DNA from: Prunella strophiata
Taxonomy: Eukaryota; Chordata; Aves; Passeriformes; Prunellidae
Direction of reading: 5' to 3'
NCBI GenBank assembly: GCA_036583965.1
Contig: JAZBQD010000027.1
Location: 23,381,001 to 23,445,000, forward strand
Length of the DNA stretch: 64,000 nucleotides
Below are positions 12,431 to 23,365 of this stretch, piece after piece (position 1 is the stretch's first letter; each line of letters opens with the position of its first letter). Under the pieces are notes generated by a model, which was given only the letters and a program-made list of their open reading frames with translations, ran no database searches and was not told the DNA's origin. Made by a program: the position numbers and the translations under genes.

Positions 12431-15400
12431 ACCAGAGCAGAGTTTCAGATGTTTGAGGACAAAACTCAGACTTCATGATCCCTACCACCATACTTTTGCT
12501 GTAATTCACCTTACCTTCTCTTCTTACCCCACCAAATATTAATACCAAATTTTTGAAGCAAATTCTCTTTCATTGATTCTACTGTTTTACACTGGAAACA
12601 CAGACTTAAAGTAGATATTAAGTTCTAGTAAAATTCTGAAGCAGTTTAGGTTTAATTTGACATCAGTCACATAGCCCAGTGCATGAAGCTAAGCACATAC
12701 ACTGCCTAACAAAATTGAGATTTCTGGTTAAAGGGACAAGGGAAAAGAGATTGCACTGAAAGGTCAACTGCTCAGCCTGAAGAGCTATTATTGAACAGGT
12801 TATTCAGGGGTCATTGGGAATATAATTTTGTTTAAAATGGGCACTAATAATGCCCCAAAGACAATGGTGGTAATAAAAATGGGTTTGATAATGTGCTATT
12901 AATACAGAGGATCTGAAAATCAAGAGGAATTGAAAAATTTGATCTAGTATATAGGAAATGGACTAAAATAGCATTAATGTACACTATCATGCATTTCAGG
13001 ACTGAGAAGGTTCCTGTAAAAAAAAGTCAATCCCCATCTGCAGCAAATCACTGATATTTCTTTGTCTATGTGACTATGAATCATCAGTCTAAGTCTGCTT
13101 TAGAAAAGGATATTGAGTTTATCAGACAAAATATTTCTAGAAGAGGTAAAGAAGATCAATACTCTTGTACAAGTCAGAGGTAAGATATCATTCAAACAGC
13201 ACATCTGGACGTCAGAAATATTGCTTGGGTCTCCTGTGCTCAAAAATATGGCTTCAAGTTGGAATACATACTGAGAAAAGCAATTGCTATGAGCATAGGA
13301 GTGCATTATCCACTTCATAAGCTATATCAAAGTAGTGTGCTTTGCAGAACCTGGCAAAACCAAGACTAATGTTGTGACAATCTACAATTTTCCGTAAAAA
13401 TAAGTGAGCAAGAAGGATCAATACAAGGAGGGAATAACAGCTAGAACAAGTAATTGCCAGTGTCCACCACCAAAGGATAAGAAACCAGCCATTGAAATAC
13501 TGACATGGAAAATTAAAGAAGGTATAAAATTTTGGAACACTTTCCTAGCAGCAATAGTAGTTTAAGTAAGAGCTGTTTAAATTTCTGAAAAGGTTTATAT
13601 GAACAATTACCAAAAACACCATCAGCATCCTTCCTCAAAGACAAGCTTTTCAACTTATTAGAAAAAATAAAGTTTTTCGACTTTATTTTCTTTCTACATA
13701 GGTTGTTTTCAACCAAACCCACACAATATGTGCTTGCACTTGCCTTCACATCATACTATAAGCACAAACATGAAGCACAACAGATTTCCCTCACATTTTC
13801 CCTAGACAGAATTAGCCAGTAATTTATCCATTATTATCCCTCTTATTGAATTTCTAAAGGCACAAGCTGTTAGTTTTAGAAAGCCCACGAAATCTCAAAT
13901 AACAAAGTTGGTTTGAACATGATAGCTACCTGGTGTATTTCTGCTCCCAGAGGCAAACACTTTAGAACTGTACTTCCAGTTGTATTTACTAATGTAAACC
14001 ATTTTCCAACAGAGTCATAACAAATCATTTTGGCCCTTCTTATCCTGTATTCAGGAGCCCTTCCTGCTCTACAGTTTTTTCAGCCTGTCTCACAGATCCA
14101 TTGCCCTTATCTAGACATGGATGGCTCCCATTGGCTTCCTTTACATCTCCCTTGACCATTCATTGTCTGAATTTCTGGTGGGGATTTCTGCCCCCTTCTC
14201 TGATATTTCCCCAAACATTCCTTCCAATAAACACACATACTGCATATCTCAGGAAGACAGCTACAAATGCAAATTAATTACATTGGTTTTAAAACAGGAA
14301 CAAATCATCTCCAACAATAAAAAGGTTTGTGATATTTGTTCTCACTGTCACCTCAGTCTAAGTTTCAGTCATGTAAATCCTTGGGAAGGGGACTCTTGCC
14401 TAGGCCAGAATGCATGGCAAACAAAACACCTGCTGAGAACTGAGAAACAGATGTTCTGGTAAAGGAGAGATAAAAGGTAACTGAAATGCTTATCTAGAAA
14501 CTCTGCCTAGAATCTGATGGATTTAAAAAAAATAGTCAAAAGTTATTTGCTGGAAGTTTTACTGTGTTACACTGCATGAAAAAAAACCCCAATTTTTCCC
14601 CTTATCGTTCCTCAATAGATGTTTAAAAAAAGATGTAAAATTAATATCTGTGCCAGTTCATTAGTCTCTCCTAAGCAGTGATGAAATAACATTTTCTTTG
14701 CAACAGAAAAAGAAGGCTGGCAGCTAACCTTGTGCTGACTCTGTTATGAATCTAAGTCTTCCTCAGGCAATGAGGGTTCCCAACAAAATTCCAATGATGA
14801 ATTGAAAAACTGTTATGGTTTGAAGTTTATTCAGGAAAAAATATGCCACTAAATATTTAGAATTGCAGTTCAGCATTTGCTAATCATTTCTAAATTCTAT
14901 CACAGAAGAGATTTTTACAAATGTAGATGCTTTCAAAAATAGTATGTACTATTACTAGTCATTACTAGAGTAGCACAGAGTATCCATTTTTAAATACACA
15001 GATTATTATTAACTATAAGAATATAAAAAGTGCAACAACTCCTTTACTCACTTGGGCTTCTGCTTTAGGACTCAAGGAATTAGAGTCTGGAGTCAACTGA
15101 AGGAAACCCAGCAAAACAAGTCTGATGGAAGTATGCAGCAAAATAGGGGCCAAAGTACTTGAAACTGGGCACATACAGAACATTACTGTGCTGGTCACAC
15201 CTTTAAAAAAAGAGAGAATCTTTCTACTTCTCTTTTAGAAGCATGGATGTGAGGAAAACACTGATATTGGGACCTCCTTCATTGCACAAACCATGCATCT
15301 CTCCTTCATTTTCAAGATACAAAAATGATAATAAATTACTCCCTGTCAACCTGCTTGTAATGTCTGAGAGCTTCTGGAGGATCTTCAAAACTCTGCTTTT

Positions 15401-17064
15401 CCTTGCAATGGAAAAATGAGAATGTAGGTAAATTACTAAAGAAAACATTCATTAGGAAGCTTTTTCTAAATATTTTTGTCTCTTATTGTATCCATTTATC
15501 TTTTTATCTTCTCCCTTCTGATAAACTGGGCTGAAGAAATCAAACAATTCAAACTATAAGAAAACATGAAATTTGAAATGAGAGTATGTTTTAAGTATGT
15601 TTATACACTTTCAAAAAACCTATGATGTTCAACATCAGAAAATGAAGGAACTATTATGTTGATCTTTCCCATTAGCATAATATGACTAAACTCACAGTGA
15701 ATGTCTTAATCAGAGATCTTTATGAAATATAATCTTTCCTGTATTAGAAGTAAGAAGGCCTTTGGTTAGGAAGACAATTATGCTGAGCTTATTTTTCCCT
15801 GGCCTACAAAGAAGGTAATCCCTCTTATTAATGGTTCACATATCAAATACAGGAGACAAGTTTAATGGAATTATTTTTTAATCTTTTTAGTGTCACCACA
15901 AGTGCCACCTGACATTAATCCCCTGGCACCAGTAATAAGATTAAATGAGAAATTTTACCTTTGGCATTGTACAATAGACTAAAGCACAGGAAGAAACCTC
16001 ATCAATGGTTTAGAAAAGATTTAGTGTCAGCTGAATGACAACCAAGAAGATGTCCCCTATGGGAAAACAGCTACAAATAGTAAGCAAAAAGTCATTGCTT
16101 TTTCTGTCTAGTGATATAGAAAAATATAACAAAGTATTCTTTCAACCATGGGATCTAGCAATGGATACTTTAAGGCCTGGAAAGACTAAGCAAATAGGAA
16201 AGTGAGACCTAAGTGAATGAACAATATAAACAAAAACAATAAAAGCTTCAACAGAATATTTACCAACAAGAAAAAGACTCATTCTTAAGTCCAGAAATAG
16301 GGATAAATTGAAGGCTGCAAAAATCTAGATGAGTCACATCCTGTAAAAAAAATAAAGAAACTGAATACTGGGAAAGCTGCAGCTTGCTTCTAAGAAAAGA
16401 GAGTGTACTGGAGATGAAAGATAATCTAGGTTTGATCTGGAAGCAAATCATACATGGTCTCTGTTTTTCTGTTTTCAGCAGATGAGATTGGTTAAGTGTA
16501 AGACCAAAAAAAAAAAAAAAAAAAAGGCAGCCAAGGCTGAAAAAGTAGAGGTGAAATGGGTGAAGTGGGAAGTACAGTAAAATAATGTGTAGCCAGTCAC
16601 ACACTGAGTGAGAATGGTCTCAAGCTTTACCAAACTTGTAAAGTCAATACCAATTCCATATTGGTGAAAAACAGCCACTACTGATCACACTATTTTAAGA
16701 GTGGGATCTTTAGGTCCAACAGACTCTCAAAAACAAGTAAAAATAAAATGTTGACTGGTAATTAGTCATATTAGCTAAATAATTAAATCAATGGGAAAAA
16801 ATTACCAATGATAGTAAATTAGTTTGGCAGGGCAGATTTATGCCCAGCCCAGGTGTAAAGACAAATGCAACCCAGTCTATTCTGGCTTTATAAAGCCAGC
16901 ACAAATAATACACTGGAGAAGACCTCATTAAGGAATTGTCTAAAGTGGACATGGCAATGTGATTAACTAGAGGGACTTTCCCAATTTTACTCAGTTTCTT
17001 AAACTTTTTATTCAGTCATTAAAGTAACAAAATAAACATGTGGAGGATTTCTTGATGTCTCAGA
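12431..17064. other. AT-rich single-copy DNA, no gene seen
   Basis: No exon or RNA gene is recognised. The largest open frames (113 codons at 14121-14462 plus, 114 codons at 16260-16604 minus) have no recognisable motif. The second is partly created by the poly(A) tract at 16506. A stretch near 14041-14120 faintly resembles decayed CR1 but is too weak to call. Confidence 0.55.
16506..16525. repeat. Poly(A) tract, A20
   Basis: Twenty consecutive A residues with unique sequence on both sides. No retrocopy can be recognised. Confidence 0.95.
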
Positions 17065-17600
17065 TTTGGGAGGAATTAATGAAGAGAAGGATCACAAGAT
17101 GATGACAGACAATCCTGATGACTTCAAGGAAAGCAGCATTAGAAAAGGAACTAAATTAAAGTGCAAGGTCATACCCCTGAGGGCCAATAACCAGAATATT
17201 TGCAGTGAGCAACTTCAGAGCAATTGCTGAGGAAAAGTGAGACAAAAACATATTAGCCATAATACACAAAACAGTCCAAAAAAAAAAAAAAACAGAGCAT
17301 AGAAAATATAATTGTAATCCTTATCCTTTTTTCAGCCTTTCCAGCAAACAGCACAGAGATTAATAAATAAAAATACTTCTTTTCAAAACACAGGTGAGAC
17401 CTCATCTGGGCTATCACACATCTCAAAGACTATGAATTCAGACTGGACCCTGGACCAGGTCAGAGGAGTAGGTATCTCATAAAAAGAGCTGGAGGGCTTT
17501 GTTTATTTAGGCCAGCAAAGTAAACCCTGAGGAGGAAGAGCTGCTTATCAGGTGGGTAAATGTTAGGTGAAATTGCTATATAAAACAAAGGACAACTCTG
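17065..17600 (+). mobile_element. Ancient CR1 LINE remnant (plus orientation)
   Basis: Several ordered blocks match the reverse-transcriptase and downstream region of older CR1 lineages, seen also in turtles and other reptiles. In order these are AAAGTGCAAGGTCAT (17159 on), GGTGAGACCTCATCTGG (about 17392), a GAATTCAGACTGGA...CAGGTCAGAGGA block, and an AAAGAGCTGGAGGGCTTTGTTTATTTAGGCC-like block that continues to GTGAAATTGCTATATAAA. Blocks are separated by indels and an A-rich insertion (17279-17292), and no reading frame survives. The boundaries are approximate. This copy is far more degraded than the one at 11.3 kb, so it is inferred to be much older. Confidence 0.6.
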
Positions 17601-18984
17601 GATCACTAAAGACATCCACTTATGAGATTTGGATCCTAAAGTCAGCCTTAAAAGCATTATCTGACATTTTAATCAAAACTCAGAGTAAGAAGATATGCAG
17701 TGTCTGCTCTGAATGTCAGGCATTTACAGTTCAGCACTAAACAAGACTTCCAGTTTATTGAATATGAACTAGATAATATGGGAAAACTGGTTTCACATGT
17801 GGCACAATTTGTTTGAAAACAGTCCTACTGTTAGACTAGGAATATTAGTTAATTTCAGTTAATCCCAGATTATTTTCAAAATTTTACCCTAGTAGTACTT
17901 AAGGTCCAACAGGGTAAAATATGAGGGAAAAGCTAATCATTTTAAAAACAGATCTTTTATCCTCTGCAAGTCACTTGTGTTCTGCTCAGCTAACAGAACA
18001 TTTCAAAAGCAGTTTTCTCCAATTTTCAGAGCAGAGCAGGTGCTCCAGTTGGTGTGATGTTTGTGCTGAAGGCAGCCCAAAGGCTGTGGAGTCATTGGAA
18101 CAGCTCACTGCACCAACGTGGAGGAAGCACTCAGCACCAGCCAGCAGGTACAGGGCAGACCCAGAGCATCATTCTCTGTCATTTATTTGAAGATACCATA
18201 TGCTTGCAGTACTACCAGTTCCTAAACAGATGTTCTTATTTACTACCAGCTTTTGACAGAAGAGTGTAGCTGAATCATTTCAAGAGTGGCCCTGCCAGTG
18301 ACCTGCACTTGTTGGAACTGGAAAACATTCATTGTAAAACTAATTTTCACAAACCAATTTCATTTTAGGACAAGGAACCAACATCAAGGATACTTTCCAG
18401 CAGCATAAAACTCAGAGAAACATCAAGTTACCCATAAGATAAACCATCAAACAGGTATGATCCACATGCCACCTTTAGGAGCCTTAGTTTATGTTCTGTG
18501 CCAGACTGACATGGGTTCCTGAAGGCCATGAGAGAGAATTGCTGAGAGATCCTCAGCCAAACAGGAGAGAAGGGCTGCTGGATGAGGCTGCAGGCTCCTC
18601 TTGCCCTGGGTAGAGCACCCACAGCAGTATAAAGCATGTGGAATCCCTGGCACAGTGGTGGGTGCAGAAGTCAAGAGCTGAAAAGCAATGCAGTAGAAGC
18701 AATAAAGGAAAATTGCCAGTGTGGATGACAGTGTCAAAAGCTGGTGCTGGCTGGCTGGGAGACATGACAGATGCACTCACTTTTGCCCAAAGTTGGCAAG
18801 CCAGGGAAAAATACTGTATTTGCAATAGATTTGCACATAAAACCTCTAGAAGTGAATTAGGTAAACAAACGACATCTGCTGTCTAAAATGGCCTATGAAA
18901 TAGCTGCTAGGATTTAGAAACAAAACAAGACCTTGGGAGAGGGAAAATATTTTTAGAAGCTTAGAAACAGGATTTAATGGATTT

Positions 18985-19025
18985 CTTCTGATTCAAAAAA
19001 GACCTTAGATATTGAGTCCAACAAA
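18985..19025 (-). mobile_element. Short CR1 3'-end remnant (minus orientation)
   Basis: The plus strand carries AAAAAAGACCTTAGATATTG followed by AGTCCAAC, matching the reverse complement of the CR1 3' UTR block that reads AAAAGACCTTTAAGATCATCGAGTCCAAC in the consensus. About 40 bp is recognisable and the flanks are degraded. It is a short match, so confidence is moderate. Confidence 0.5.
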
Positions 19026-20819
19026 AAGAGACACCCAAATGTTAATTAAAATACCAGAAAGTGTACATTAGGAAAATTATTAAATGGGTACACATTCTTT
19101 TATATGCTCTGCTTGTGGTATCACACAGTTAATATGTAGGATGTGTTAAAAACATCCACTCTTTCAAATTCAAAAATGCAGAGTGAAGCTTGCTACAGAT
19201 TTTTATTTGGTTTTAATCTTCATTTTGCAAGTCGTAGCACTTAATTAGTTATTTAGACCATCAGTTAATTCAATCTTTCTTGAGAAATATTATCAGATTT
19301 TTGTTGTTGCACACTCACCATGCTGATTGTCCAGGAAAGAAGATCACATAAATGTGACTGTTAGGAAAATATACAAATTCCTTGTAGACCCCTCAGAAAT
19401 ATCAAAACAGAGCTGATTTGCTTTGCAAAAGATTCAAATTTAGCTAAGAATTGAAAACAATTTGTTCCAACAGCCTAGCCCTTTGAAAGCAGTAACTGCT
19501 GCATAAATAAACCCAAAAATCTATAGACTGCACAACTTGTATTAAATCAAGTGTCCAGCAAACATTCACAAATGTGCTTCTGAACATGTGTTGAGAGGGT
19601 TTTTTCAAGGCAATATTTTCAAGCAAAAGGATTTAAACCAATGCCCTACTTCACATCATCAGCTTTGATTTAGAACTGTAATTTCTGCACTGTAATTTCA
19701 AGGTGATTTCCTATTTTATCTGTTAAAAACCCTTCAAAAGCCCAGATTTGTTCAGCATAGAAAACTAATATGTACATTCTCTGCTGGTAATCAAAAAAAA
19801 ACCCACTTTCAGTGTAATTTTGTGACAAGATCAAAATTTGGGTGCATTTTTTTATTAGGAAAGCACACACTGGCTTGATGTATCAGTCTTATTTCAGTGA
19901 TCACCAACTGACCACACCAAATTTGGAGGGAGCTCAGTGCAAGATTGCTCTCATGATGGCTGAAACCTAAACACACATTCACTGAGGTCTGTGTTTATTT
20001 TTCCCCTGTAGCAGCTAGCTCTCTGAATTTTACAGGTTTTAAGTGGTCTGAAATTGTCACTGCACCAACTAGTTCAACAGCATTTATTCCCTAGATCTAA
20101 ATAACTCTTCCTACCTCAAACCTAAGCTATATTCAACAATATTTCCTGCCTTTGTTTTCCAACATTTCCCTACAAAATAACACATCAATTCTATTCCTCC
20201 CACAAGTGTTGTCTGTTGTTCAGTTTATTCAATACTGTTATGAAATGTGGAAAGTACTTGAGAAAACACTGAACAAAGAAAAATACAAATATTTTTGTTC
20301 ATCTCAATAGTCTGTACTTTTGTTGTTGTTGTTGCTGTAAGACAAACTAGTGGCATGAAGCTACTGTGTGCTTAGAATTCTCTTCCTGACATCTTTTTTG
20401 TTTTCTTGGTAAAAGTTGATCATTCAATGCAAGAGAGATGTTTCTTATTCTTGTCACTATTTCTATATGACAGCTTTTCTTCAGTACTTTCTGCTTCATC
20501 TGAGTAACCAGCCAAACTCACTTAAAACAGCCGCCAGCACTGAAATGTTCCATTTTAAACAAACCCTTTGTTTGAAGCCCTTCATTCAACACTTCAGTCC
20601 CTTTGGGAAATTTCAGATTCATGCCATTTTGGATTAGTTTCTTTCAATGATTATATGACAGGTCATAGCTGGATCTATCACAAAACTGTCCTGATAACTG
20701 CATTTTCACAACTTTCCAGATTTCTTTATAACTCTCTGCTTTAGTACAGGAAGTAGGAAATTCATACAGTAATTGTGACTAAATCTTACTTAAATTCAAG
20801 CAAGATTCAAGTTTGGGTC

Positions 20820-20838
20820 TTTTTTTTTTTTTTTTTTA
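20820..20838. repeat. Poly(T) tract
   Basis: An uninterrupted T run of about 19 bases. Low complexity. Confidence 0.9.
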
Positions 20839-21117
20839 ATAAAAGCTCTGCTTCTAGAAACCTACACTGGATTTTAATGAACAATATAGCTCATTATTTT
20901 CTGTACGACAAGTGTGGCAAGCATATTATTTTCCCTTCAATAAATGCATGCACATGAAGCATAAATGAATGTCTTCCTAGTGACAGGTTCACCATATAAA
21001 ATATTTCTGCATTTGCTTTTTTAGCAGCTCACCATCTTCTTAACTTCTAACTAGAAAATATTTCTTGCAGAACTCACTAAATATAATCATTTTTGCTATT
21101 AGTTGTGTTGTAAAGAT

Positions 21118-21402
21118 TGATCTGTCAGGTTTGGAGGGCTGTGTGTTCCATTTCCTGCCCCAGATCACAGGGGGGAATTTTTAGACACTGTGCTGTGGGG
21201 AATAGATCTCACTCCAGCCAGCCAGTGTCCCCAGATTTGTGTGTCAAGGGGCCCTGACACAAAGGTTAAAAGTCTTGGCTCTTTGGCCTTAACATGACCT
21301 ATTGGACATATAAGCTCTTTTGGGCTTAGGATGCTTTTCCTTTGGCCCCAAAATCCTGGAGCTGGAGTTCAAGCTAACAGCAGTATCTGTCAATTCACAG
21401 CA
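21118..21402 (+). mobile_element. Possible old solo LTR
   Basis: A GC-richer block sits in AT-rich DNA with LTR-like organisation. It opens TGATCTGTCAGG, carries an ATATAAG TATA-like motif at 21308 preceded by G/C-rich sequence, and could end at CACAGCA. The flanking hexamers would be AAAGAT (21112-21117) and AAAGCT (21403-21408), one mismatch. A 5-of-6 match is expected fairly often by chance across the possible boundaries, so the ends are unproven. No internal retroviral genes are present. It could instead be another type of interspersed repeat or unique sequence. Confidence 0.35.
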
Positions 21403-23285
21403 AAAGCTGGAAAATTAGTTAGGTAAGGTAAAAAGCAAAATTGGTACTTCAAATCTACCATAGATAATAACTGATCATGTTATTCAAATGTAGAACCCCT
21501 CATGCTTAATTTTTATTGTTTATCATCTTCTAATAAGACATTGTGAAACAAGACAAGCATAAGCAGAGCTATCCATGGTCAATATCCATGAAAAACACTA
21601 CACCTCCAGCTCTAAAATATCCCTTTTCATCACAATTCACAAAGCTAAAACTCACCAACTCCAAAAAGCTGACATAAGTAGTGAGCAATTACCTTCAGAC
21701 TCCTAAAACTGAGAACACATTTGCATCTAACAACTCTCACATACACACAATTTCCTATATTAAAAGTTGAATCTAAGTTCTACAAAAATTTTAAAATTAC
21801 AACTTTTATACTGATCCTCAATTTTTTGGTTATTTCTTTTTTAAACTATTTGGACAGTTTGCTGTCCAAATTAAATGCTGCTATTGGTTCTCATTTCTGA
21901 AAATACAATTATTTCTAACAAGTTGCCTCCTGTGACTATGTAAAGTTATATCTGCCAGCTAGAATATGACACCAACAAGCTGTGTGGTTTGCAGTTAACA
22001 AAATAAACATGTAGTTGTTCAACATGAAATATCAAAAGAAAATACAAATTCCACCACTGATCTTCATGTGTCCTTTTAACAATTTCTTGTGGGAAACACA
22101 TGCAATGCCCTTAATTTAGAAGTGGCTTTCTTCAACATGCCATTAATTCAAGCATGTCATTGCTACAGGTTTAACCTTTAGCTCTACAATCAATAACCTC
22201 ATGCTTCAGTCCAAACTGGTATTTTTATTCTAAGTGCAAAGTCTCCAGCAAACCTCCAGCCTGTGTTTTCACCCTTTCTCGCATGAAAATGAAAAATCTG
22301 ATCTGTAAAAGCACATTAGAGCTGCAGTTATTGCATTTCCAGTGAGGCTGTTCTGAACCTGTGTGCACTCCATGCCAGGAGGCTGCATACAGGGAATTAG
22401 ACAGACTAGGGCTTGCTGTTAGCAAACTGCAGGCCTCTCATATCTGATACATTCCTACATGGATCACTATCTCCTTCACTGAAGTCAAATTTATGAAGTG
22501 CTCTCCAGTTTTACAGAATCTTGGTATCTGAATTTTAGAGAAACACATTGCAATTGGTAAAACTTTGGGGTTTTTTAAGAGATAAGCATGGCTGTAATTG
22601 TGCTTCTGCCAAAGTGTCTGAAAAGGAGGCAGTGATAACATGGTCCTGAACACATGCACCTATCTGTTGTCTCATGTAAAACAATCACTCTGCTTTTTGT
22701 GGACAGGCATGGATCCAAAGATTTAGAGTGCTATTAAATCAGAGTGCATTGGTTGAGATTACTGATCAGTACTGCAGCTTACCCAGTTTTACATGAGCCC
22801 ATTATTTGCAAACGACTCTCCTCCAGGGGTGGGTATTTCCATGCCTGGTCTCCACTCAAAGGCTAATTTGTTTGGAAAGCTGATGTGAAATATTGTTTAG
22901 TTATTCTTCAGAAACAATGCTTTTGATGGGCTTCAGGAAAGAAAGAATAAAAATGAAAGTTTGCTTGCAATTTGAACATCATCCCTGCATGCTAATGAAG
23001 TATCTGCTAAGATTTTAGTTTTTAATGAATCCTGCCCTTTGCTTAGGAGATTTCAATGATATGTTCCAGCTTGTCATGGAAAACCCATGGGAGAAAATGC
23101 AGGTGGTTTAAAAAAAAAAAATCTCCAAACCACAAACGCCTTATCAAAATAAATTAGAAAATTAAATCAGTCTTTCAAAAATGTTGATTGAAGCCTAAAC
23201 AGTGCACACTAACACTCATTACTAAGGTTTTGCTAGAATTGGAGGTGGGTGTCTGTGGTTGGAGACAGCCCAGAACCCAGACTGT
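21403..23285. other. AT-rich single-copy DNA, no gene seen
   Basis: No gene or transposon is recognised, apart from one short perfect hairpin at 21848. The stretch 22930-23080 has the low-CpG, repeat-free, motif-dense look of a conserved non-coding element (for example GCATGCTAATGAAG), but this cannot be judged without an alignment. Confidence 0.5.
21848..21871. repeat. Perfect 10-bp stem hairpin
   Basis: ATTTGGACAG (21848-21857) and CTGTCCAAAT (21862-21871) are exact reverse complements around the 4-base loop TTTG. The pairing stops at both ends. There is no T-run or gene to make it a terminator. It is probably a chance inverted repeat. Confidence 0.8.
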
Positions 23286-23365
23286 AGTGCTTACAGCTGG
23301 GAGCAGCTACATTGATTTCCATTGCTCCACAGCAATCAATTGGGCTACTCCCAGCTGTAAGTGCT
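23286..23365. other. Long imperfect hairpin, pre-miRNA-like
   Basis: Arm 1 (23286-23317, opening AGTGCTTACAGCTGGGAG) and arm 2 (23334-23365, ending CTCCCAGCTGTAAGTGCT) are inverted repeats of 32 bases around a 16-base loop. By hand count 26 of 32 positions are Watson-Crick, and three more become G-U pairs if the plus strand is transcribed. The longest uninterrupted run is 14 pairs. The size, small loop and few bulges resemble a microRNA precursor, but palindromic transposon debris or chance is equally possible. It resembles miR-17 family sequence over 11 bases (AGTGCTTACAG) on the 5' arm only, so it is not that family. No expression evidence can be read from sequence. Confidence 0.45.

Larger units (their letters stand above)
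17601..21117. other. Single-copy DNA, no gene seen
   Basis: No gene is recognised. Overlapping small open frames at 17921-18269 and 18428-18886 reflect a locally stop-poor, GC-richer patch on both strands rather than a conserved protein. A CR1 tail fragment at 18985-19025 and a poly(T) tract at 20821 are listed separately. Confidence 0.55.

Noticed and set aside
14041..14120. Possible decayed CR1 (TTTCAGCCTGTCTCACAG...ATTGCCCTTATCTAGACATG)
   Set aside because: It has some resemblance to the CR1 block upstream of the 3' UTR, but it is too short and diverged to separate from chance by eye.
5768..14776. A 16-mer CCTCAGGCAATGAGGG occurs at both 5768 and 14761
   Set aside because: With all pairs of positions on both strands in 64 kb, about one such 16-base match is expected by chance, and the flanks show no similarity.
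16685..17915. AGGTCCAACAG seen at about 16710 and 17902, like a CR1 tail
   Set aside because: Only 11 bases match and the ATTCTATG-type tail is absent.
23286..23310. Identity with miR-17/20/106
   Set aside because: Only AGTGCTTACAG is shared. The seed position and the whole 3' arm differ, and the known cluster members are not nearby.
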